A stretch of DNA of 64,000 nucleotides from Lachnospiraceae bacterium. Its GTDB lineage: Bacteria; Bacillota; Clostridia; Lachnospirales; Lachnospiraceae. Positions 59,549-64,000 of the stretch are shown piece by piece. The position numbers were made by a program, and so were the translations under genes. Within the stretch, counting starts at the first letter, position 1; the number at the start of each line of letters is the position of its first letter. The stretch spans positions 248,001 through 312,000 of the forward strand of contig CAJTFL010000003.1 of NCBI GenBank assembly GCA_910575565.1, read 5' to 3'. The notes beneath the pieces were generated by a model. That model was given only the letters and a program-made list of their open reading frames with translations. It was not told the DNA's origin and did no database searches.

Positions 59549-60541
59549 TTAAAGGTTAAGCCCTCCAAAGCTTTCCTGAAGGGTTTTGCAGGAGGAGGCA
59601 AACTGCTTTGCCTCCTCTTTCGTCAGGGGAAGCTCCAGCACCCGCCGCACCCCGCTTCCGTTAATCACGCAGGGCACTCCGGCAAACACCTCCCGCTGGC
59701 CGTATTCCCCCCGCAGCATGGCCGTCACGGTAAGCACGCTGTTTTCATCCCCTAAAACCGCCTTGGTAATCCGGGTTAAGGCCATCCCGATTCCATAATA
59801 AGTGGCCTGTTTGGCGTCAATAATCTGGTATGCAGCGTCCTTCACCTGTTTTGCTATCTCCTGGAGCCTTTCCCAGCTAACGCCTTCCCCTCTTTCATCC
59901 AAAGCTTTGCCCCCGGCCTTTTCCCCGCCGGGAAGGCCATGGCACAGCTCCAGGATAGGCTTTGTGGCCACCATCGCCTGGCTCCAGGGAACAAACTCGC
60001 TGTCCCCGTGCTCCCCGATCACGTAAGCATGGACGTTCCTGGGATCCACATGAAGGTATTCCCCTAAAAGGTAACGCAGCCTGGCCGTGTCAAGAGCCGT
60101 CCCGCTGCCTAAAACCCGGCCTGCGTTAAAGCCGGACAGGGCACAGGTAATCCTGGTCATCACATCCACCGGGTTTGTGGCTACCAGGAAAATCCCGCTG
60201 AAGCCGCTCCTGGTAACAGGCTCAATCACCGAGCGGAATACCTGCACATTCCGCTTCAGCAGATCCAGCCTGGTCTCCCCTGGCTTCTGAGCCACCCCCG
60301 CGCTGATCACTACCAGATCCGCATCCCGGCAGTCCCTGTAGCTTCCCTGATAAATTTCCATATTAGAAGCAGCAAAGGCAAGGCCATGGTTTAAATCCAT
60401 TGCCTCGCCCATCGCTCTTTTCTCGTTCACATCAATTAAAACCAGCTCATCGCAAACCGTCTGGTTTAGCAGGCAGTAAGCATAGCTCATGCCCACCATG
60501 CCGCAGCCCACCAGGACTACCTTCCGTTTATCAATCCTCAT
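59549..60541 (-). CDS. ldh: L-lactate dehydrogenase
   Basis: This 330-residue enzyme interconverts pyruvate and lactate with NAD. It shows VVLVGCGMVGMSYAYCLLNQ, the Arg loop AGVAQKPGETRLDLLKRN, VATNPVDVMTRITC, GTALDTARLRYLLGEYL, and the catalytic His in VIGEHGDSEFVPWS. AQKPGETR has Gln at the specificity position used by lactate rather than malate dehydrogenases. It probably regenerates NAD in fermentation. The gene stands alone between convergent DUF4397 and the pilus operon end. Confidence 0.94.
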   Translation of the reverse strand: MRIDKRKVVLVGCGMVGMSYAYCLLNQTVCDELVLIDVNEKRAMGEAMDLNHGLAFAASNMEIYQGSYRDCRDADLVVISAGVAQKPGETRLDLLKRNVQVFRSVIEPVTRSGFSGIFLVATNPVDVMTRITCALSGFNAGRVLGSGTALDTARLRYLLGEYLHVDPRNVHAYVIGEHGDSEFVPWSQAMVATKPILELCHGLPGGEKAGGKALDERGEGVSWERLQEIAKQVKDAAYQIIDAKQATYYGIGMALTRITKAVLGDENSVLTVTAMLRGEYGQREVFAGVPCVINGSGVRRVLELPLTKEEAKQFASSCKTLQESFGGLNL

Positions 60542-60657
60542 CGCAAACTCCCTCCTTATAAGCGGTATACTGGCGGACGAAAAGACCGAACGCCCAGTAT
60601 TATATGATGCGCAAGCCGCATAAAGAAATATGCCGCTTTGCGGCTGCGGCTGGCGCG

Positions 60658-60690
60658 ATATGCACGGCAGATTTTATCTGCCGTGCATAT
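60658..60690. terminator. Strong hairpin at the end of the pilus operon
   Basis: ATATGCACGGCAGA pairs perfectly with TCTGCCGTGCATAT around a 5-base loop. It lies 44 bases past the pilT stop codon. A T-run is weak, so it may work as a terminator or as an RNA stabiliser. A GCCGC/GCGGC hairpin lies just to its left. Confidence 0.6.
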
Positions 60691-60733
60691 AAATTTAGTA
60701 TGGGAGTTTTCCTCCAAGTTATACGGTTGTCTT

Positions 60734-61801
60734 TTACAAACGGTTTAATTTCTTTTCCATCAGTTCGCTGTTGCTGCTGTACATTATGGCGTGCTCCCTG
60801 GAAATCTTTCCCTCCCGAAACAGCTTAAGCAGGCTGTTGTCCATCGTCACCATGCCGTTTTCCGCCGAGGTGGAAATCACTCCGTCGATCTGGTGCACCT
60901 TGGCTTCACGGATCATGTTTCGGATTGCGTTGTTTAAAAACATGATTTCCAGTGCCGGAACCACCCCGATCCCGGTTCTTAAGGGAATCAGCTGCTGGGA
61001 TACCACCGCCTGAAGCACCATGGAAAGCTGGATCCGGATCTGTGCCTGCTGGTTAGGCGGAAAGCTGTCGATAATTCGGTCAATGGTATTGGCTGCCCCG
61101 ATGGTGTGGAGGGTGGAAATCACCAGATGACCCGTCTCCGCCGCCGTCATAGCCGTGCGGATAGTCTCAAAATCCCTCATCTCCCCAAGGAGGATAACAT
61201 CCGGCGCCTGGCGCAGCGCCGCCCTTAAGCCGCTCATATAGCTTTCCGTGTCGTTGCCTACCTCCCGCTGAGTCACCACGCTCTTGTTATGGCGGTGGAG
61301 GTACTCAATTGGGTCTTCCAGGGTGATCACATGGGCATTCCTGGTATTATTGATTTCATTAATGATGCAGGCTAAGGTAGTGCTCTTCCCGCTTCCCGCA
61401 GGCCCCGTCACCAGCACCAGACCCTTGGTCATCCTGGAAATGTCAATCACATTCCGCGGAAGGTTTAAGGCCGTAAAATCCGGCAGCTCAAACCGGACGA
61501 TCCGGATAATCGCAGCCAGGGAACCCCTCTGGCGCATCACGCTGGCTCGGAAACGGGATAAGCCTTTAATGGCAAAGGAAAAATCATCATCCCCATCCTT
61601 AGTTACCTTGGTAATGTCGCGGTTGTTTGCAATCTTGTAGATTTCCGCAATGATCTTATCCATCTCATCCGGGAAAATCTTATCCTCCCCCAGATAGACA
61701 ATCTGTCCTCCAATCTTATAGGAAAAAGGCATACCAGGGATCAGAAAGATATCTGACGCCTCCTGTTCTACCGCCTGTTTAAAAAGCTGTGATACATCCA
61801 T
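60734..61801 (-). CDS. pilT: PilT-type twitching motility ATPase
   Basis: This 355-residue ATPase drives retraction of type IV pili. The N-terminal PAS-like domain begins DVSQLFKQAVEQEASDIFLI. The RecA-like core has Walker A GPAGSGKSTTLA, the Asp box ITLEDPIEYLH, Walker B APDVILLGEMRD and the His box TGHLVISTLHT. The length and the AIR-like C-terminal region fit PilT rather than the extension motor PilB. It closes the operon of pilin-like genes to its right. Its partner PilB would lie beyond the window edge. Confidence 0.92.
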   Translation of the reverse strand: MDVSQLFKQAVEQEASDIFLIPGMPFSYKIGGQIVYLGEDKIFPDEMDKIIAEIYKIANNRDITKVTKDGDDDFSFAIKGLSRFRASVMRQRGSLAAIIRIVRFELPDFTALNLPRNVIDISRMTKGLVLVTGPAGSGKSTTLACIINEINNTRNAHVITLEDPIEYLHRHNKSVVTQREVGNDTESYMSGLRAALRQAPDVILLGEMRDFETIRTAMTAAETGHLVISTLHTIGAANTIDRIIDSFPPNQQAQIRIQLSMVLQAVVSQQLIPLRTGIGVVPALEIMFLNNAIRNMIREAKVHQIDGVISTSAENGMVTMDNSLLKLFREGKISREHAIMYSSNSELMEKKLNRL

Positions 61802-61837
61802 ACTGTCTCCTATCCTCCTCTGTGACGCTTCTTTTGG

Positions 61838-62302
61838 TTACTCGCCGCTCCACACCGGCATATCCTGGTCAATCTCATACTCTTCGCAGTTGTAAACGTT
61901 CCACTGGAGGATGCCCGCCTTCCCTATCCCGTCCTCCCAGGATAAGCCAAGCTTAACCGTAAGGGCCTGCCCGCTGTCCATGGGGATCTGGGCAAGCACC
62001 GCCTGTTCCTCCGAAAGGTAAGCCTCCCCGAAATGCTCCTTTAAAAAAGCTTCCGGATGAGCCGGATCCTTCTTTAGCCCTTCATTTACCTGACGCTCTG
62101 CCTCCATCCGAAACTCCTCCCCCTTGGCATCTGCCTGATAAAACCCGGACACGGCGGCAGCATTCCGTTCTGCCAAATCCAAATCATTCTTTGCGCTGGT
62201 TAAAGACAGCAGCCCGAAGGTTCCCAGGCAAAGGACGATAAAAATCAGGATCAGCGAAGCGCTTCCGATATTGGCCCCGCTTTTCATCTCACTTTTTGCC
62301 AT
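61838..62302 (-). CDS. Pilus operon membrane protein, pilin-like
   Basis: This 154-residue protein has one N-terminal membrane helix (about 14-36, ASLILIFIVLCLGTFGLLSL), a charged helical stretch and a beta-rich end. It lacks a clear prepilin cleavage site with Glu+5. The position in the operon suggests a minor pilin or assembly factor on the cell surface. It overlaps the upstream gene by 14 bases. Confidence 0.65.
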   Translation of the reverse strand: MAKSEMKSGANIGSASLILIFIVLCLGTFGLLSLTSAKNDLDLAERNAAAVSGFYQADAKGEEFRMEAERQVNEGLKKDPAHPEAFLKEHFGEAYLSEEQAVLAQIPMDSGQALTVKLGLSWEDGIGKAGILQWNVYNCEEYEIDQDMPVWSGE

Positions 62303-62792
62303 GGCTTGCCTCCCCTTTTGGTATGTACCGCTTCACTTCCAGGGTATACAAAAGCCCAATCCGCTCCTGGCTGCGGGGATGACCCCCATCCCTGGAAATA
62401 TTTATGGTAAGGTTTTCCATAACCCCGTATTCCGTCTCTTCCTCATTCATCTGGATAGCGGCCTGGTAATAGCCTTTTCCATCATCTTCGCCTATTCGCT
62501 CCCAATCCTCATCCCAACAGGCTTTGGAAAGGGATTTTCCATCGCCGTCCACTGCCGAAGGGTGGGGGAAAATCGGCTCCAGCCCTTCCCGCCCGTAAAC
62601 CTTCCAGGCATCAGCCAGGCTTTCCGCCGCCAGGACAGCCTGGTTTTTTTCCCTTGCCAGGCGGCTCATGGAATCCGACTTTAAGAATACCTGGATGCAC
62701 ACCGCCGCGCACAGCAGGAAGAAGCCGCAGACCATGATCATTTCCATCAAAAAGATGCCGGAACCGGATCGTTTCTTGCTATTCATTTCCAC
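62289..62792 (-). CDS. Minor pilin-like protein of the pilus operon
   Basis: This 167-residue protein has a basic start and an N-terminal hydrophobic helix (GIFLMEMIMVCGFFLLCAAV) with a Glu near its beginning, as in type IV prepilins, though the Gly/Phe cleavage site is not perfect. A soluble domain with paired acidic segments follows. It overlaps its neighbours by 14 bases on both sides, so it is translated together with them. Confidence 0.65.
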   Translation of the reverse strand: MEMNSKKRSGSGIFLMEMIMVCGFFLLCAAVCIQVFLKSDSMSRLAREKNQAVLAAESLADAWKVYGREGLEPIFPHPSAVDGDGKSLSKACWDEDWERIGEDDGKGYYQAAIQMNEEETEYGVMENLTINISRDGGHPRSQERIGLLYTLEVKRYIPKGEASHGKK

Positions 62793-63360
62793 TTCCTCCC
62801 ATCTGGCCCTCTCCCTGGCCGGATAAGGCTAAGGAGGCGGCATCACCCTGGCCCCCCGGACTCCTTAAAGAAAGGGTAAGCTTCCCGCTTCCCTCCCCCT
62901 GGGTTTCCAGCCGGATCAGCCGGCCATCCTGGCTCTGGCTTACGCTAAAGCCTTCGCAGTCCAAAATCTCCAGGCCGTCCGCCAGGCCCAAGCCGTCCGC
63001 CGGATCAAAGAACAGCTCACGCACCGAACCGTCCCGGTAATAAATCCAGGAAACGTAATCCCCGAAGCCGCTGGCAATTTCCAAAACTGGCGTATCCTCC
63101 ACCGTTATTACCCGGACGGCCCCATCCTTATCCCCCTGGCGGATCTTATTGGCCACATACTGCAGCGCCACGCTTCCCGTAAAGTTTTCCTGGGAGCGGA
63201 CGTTAATATTTTCATATACCTGCCCGCCGATGAGCACGGTAAACAGCGCACAGAGCACAAACACCAAAAACAGCAGCATGGTAAACAGCACATTGATCAG
63301 CTGCCCGTGGTTTCCCGTATTCCGCTTCGGCGTCTGTTGCTTCATCCCAATCTCTTCCAT
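62779..63360 (-). CDS. DUF4860-family pilus operon protein
   Basis: This 193-residue protein has an N-terminal membrane helix (NVLFTMLLFLVFVLCALFTV) and a DUF4860-type domain (YENINVRSQENFTGSVALQY, VANKIRQGDKDGAVRV, DGLEILDCEGFSVSQSQDG). It is known mainly from type IV pilus/type II secretion loci in Lachnospiraceae. It probably acts as a minor pilin. The C-terminal Gly/Gln-rich tail is low complexity. Confidence 0.78.
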   Translation of the reverse strand: MEEIGMKQQTPKRNTGNHGQLINVLFTMLLFLVFVLCALFTVLIGGQVYENINVRSQENFTGSVALQYVANKIRQGDKDGAVRVITVEDTPVLEIASGFGDYVSWIYYRDGSVRELFFDPADGLGLADGLEILDCEGFSVSQSQDGRLIRLETQGEGSGKLTLSLRSPGGQGDAASLALSGQGEGQMGGSGNE

Positions 63361-63370
63361 CTGGCCCCTC

Positions 63371-63700
63371 CTACTCTTCTGCCGGGATCACGGTAATGTC
63401 CGGCATAATATTCGAGGCAAAGCCTTCATAAAATACATGATAACGCTTTCGGTCAATCTGGATCCCATAATGCTCCTCCAGATACTCCACGCTGGGCGGA
63501 TACCGCCCCTCAATGGCGTAGCACTGGACGGTGGCCCGGGCAATGGCATTCCTTAAGGTCACTTCCCCTTCTGAGCGCGCCTTGCCGGAAAAGGTGGAAG
63601 CCCCGCTTACAAAGGCTCCGATTACCAGGAAAAACAGCAGGATGGAAACCAGGAACCCCGCGATGCCTAATCTCGTTTTATCGGTCTTCTTTACCTTCAT
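63371..63700 (-). CDS. Small pilin-like protein of the pilus operon
   Basis: This 109-residue protein has a membrane helix at about 13-33 (AGFLVSILLFFLVIGAFVSG) and a conserved region RATVQCYAIEGRYPPSVEYL followed by HYGIQIDRKRYHVFYEG. The AIEGRYPPSVEYL segment recalls the first helix-loop of pseudopilins. There is no typical prepilin leader. It lies between the PilC-like gene and the DUF4860 gene. Confidence 0.65.
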   Translation of the reverse strand: MKVKKTDKTRLGIAGFLVSILLFFLVIGAFVSGASTFSGKARSEGEVTLRNAIARATVQCYAIEGRYPPSVEYLEEHYGIQIDRKRYHVFYEGFASNIMPDITVIPAEE

Positions 63701-63728
63701 CTGTCCTATCCCTTCTGCCTCTCTTCCC

Positions 63729-64000
63729 TTACCCTATGGTAGAGAGAACGCCTACCAAAGGAAGCATGACCGAAAGCAGCACCAGGCCCACAGCCACGGC
63801 CAGCACCGCAACCATGGTAGGCTCAAACCGGGAAATCACATTATCGATAGCCCCGTCAGCCTGCTGCTCATAATCCTGGGAAATATCCTCCATCACCCGG
63901 TCTAAGTGTCCGCTCCTGGTTCCGGTCTTAATCATCTGGATATGGAAGCCGGAAAACAGGCCGGTGGCCTTCATGGCCGCATAGTAGCTTTGGCCCTCCC
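63729..64000 (-). CDS. pilC: Type II secretion/pilus inner-membrane protein PilC (partial)
   Basis: The window ends inside this gene, which is read from the right. The 90 visible codons contain YYAAMKATGLFSGFHIQMIK, TGTRSGHLDRVMEDISQDYE, a membrane helix VAVLAVAVGLVLLSVMLPLV, and the GVLSTIG end, all typical for the C-terminal repeat of the F-type platform protein. An ATG at 63974 lies inside the gene and is not the true start. The protein would anchor the pilus assembly ATPases. Confidence 0.88.
   Translation of the reverse strand, partial: EGQSYYAAMKATGLFSGFHIQMIKTGTRSGHLDRVMEDISQDYEQQADGAIDNVISRFEPTMVAVLAVAVGLVLLSVMLPLVGVLSTIG

Noticed and set aside
61930..61945. Third occurrence of AAGCTTAACC as another deletion breakpoint
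   Set aside because: Here the ten bases lie within an intact coding frame of the pilus operon and do not extend to the full 13-mer.

Overview
The window reads as chromosomal DNA of an anaerobic, spore-forming gut Firmicute, most likely a Lachnospiraceae (Clostridium cluster XIVa) member. The basis is the type of RpoD, QueH, MutY, BirA and NadE genes, a GerA/SpoVAF-type spore gene, a Gram-positive bile salt hydrolase, a clostridial type IV pilus operon with a DUF4860 gene, and decayed pieces of integrative elements. No rRNA or tRNA gene was seen. The species cannot be named from this sequence alone.

Layout. 0.4-8.4 kb: bile salt hydrolase, glutamate synthase (gltB-gltD) and HPr. 8.6-9.1 kb: a small XRE regulator with a frameshifted membrane partner. 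9.4-21.3 kb: an AT-rich exopolysaccharide/capsule operon on the minus strand (flippase, polymerase, glycosyltransferases, acyltransferases, WbsX protein, and isomerase, anomeric-type kinase, phosphatase and nucleotidyltransferase genes that together look like an NDP-sugar pathway). 21.4-24.1 kb: two tyrosine-recombinase genes. One has lost its catalytic residues and sits as first gene of the operon. The other is catalytically complete and lies between two 30-bp inverted repeats that resemble recombinase crossover sites, so a DNA-inversion switch of the polysaccharide locus is likely. 24.5-25.2 kb: a VapBC module. 25.2-39.0 kb: housekeeping genes (queH, rpoD, lipid kinase, mutY, birA, argF, patatin, SPFH/NfeD pair, rRNA/tRNA methyltransferase, nadE, tcdA).

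39.1-54.8 kb is an eroding accessory region: a relic RpiR regulator, a lone GerA-type gene, then a hexarate (galactarate/glucarate) island with cupin, AEC permease, orphan TctC-type binding lipoprotein, an intact galactarate dehydratase, three LysR paralogues (one frameshifted), a FadR-type regulator, and two 5'-truncated dehydratases that share the same 13-bp sequence at their breakpoints. A sigma/anti-sigma pair, integrative-element genes and an IS110 relic are lodged in it. The island is bounded by two copies, in opposite orientation, of a ~155-bp palindromic repeat. 55.1-64.0 kb: an orphan primase/helicase-like ATPase, a sugar-alcohol dehydrogenase, a repeat-bearing DUF4397 protein, lactate dehydrogenase, and a type IV pilus operon that runs off the right end.

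Several families of large structured intergenic repeats are dispersed through the window (about 0.1-0.2, 7.9-8.1, 24.1, 26.1, 27.4-27.6, 38.0-38.3, 41.1-41.3, 54.6-55.1 kb). All functions are inferred by reading motifs. No database search was possible.
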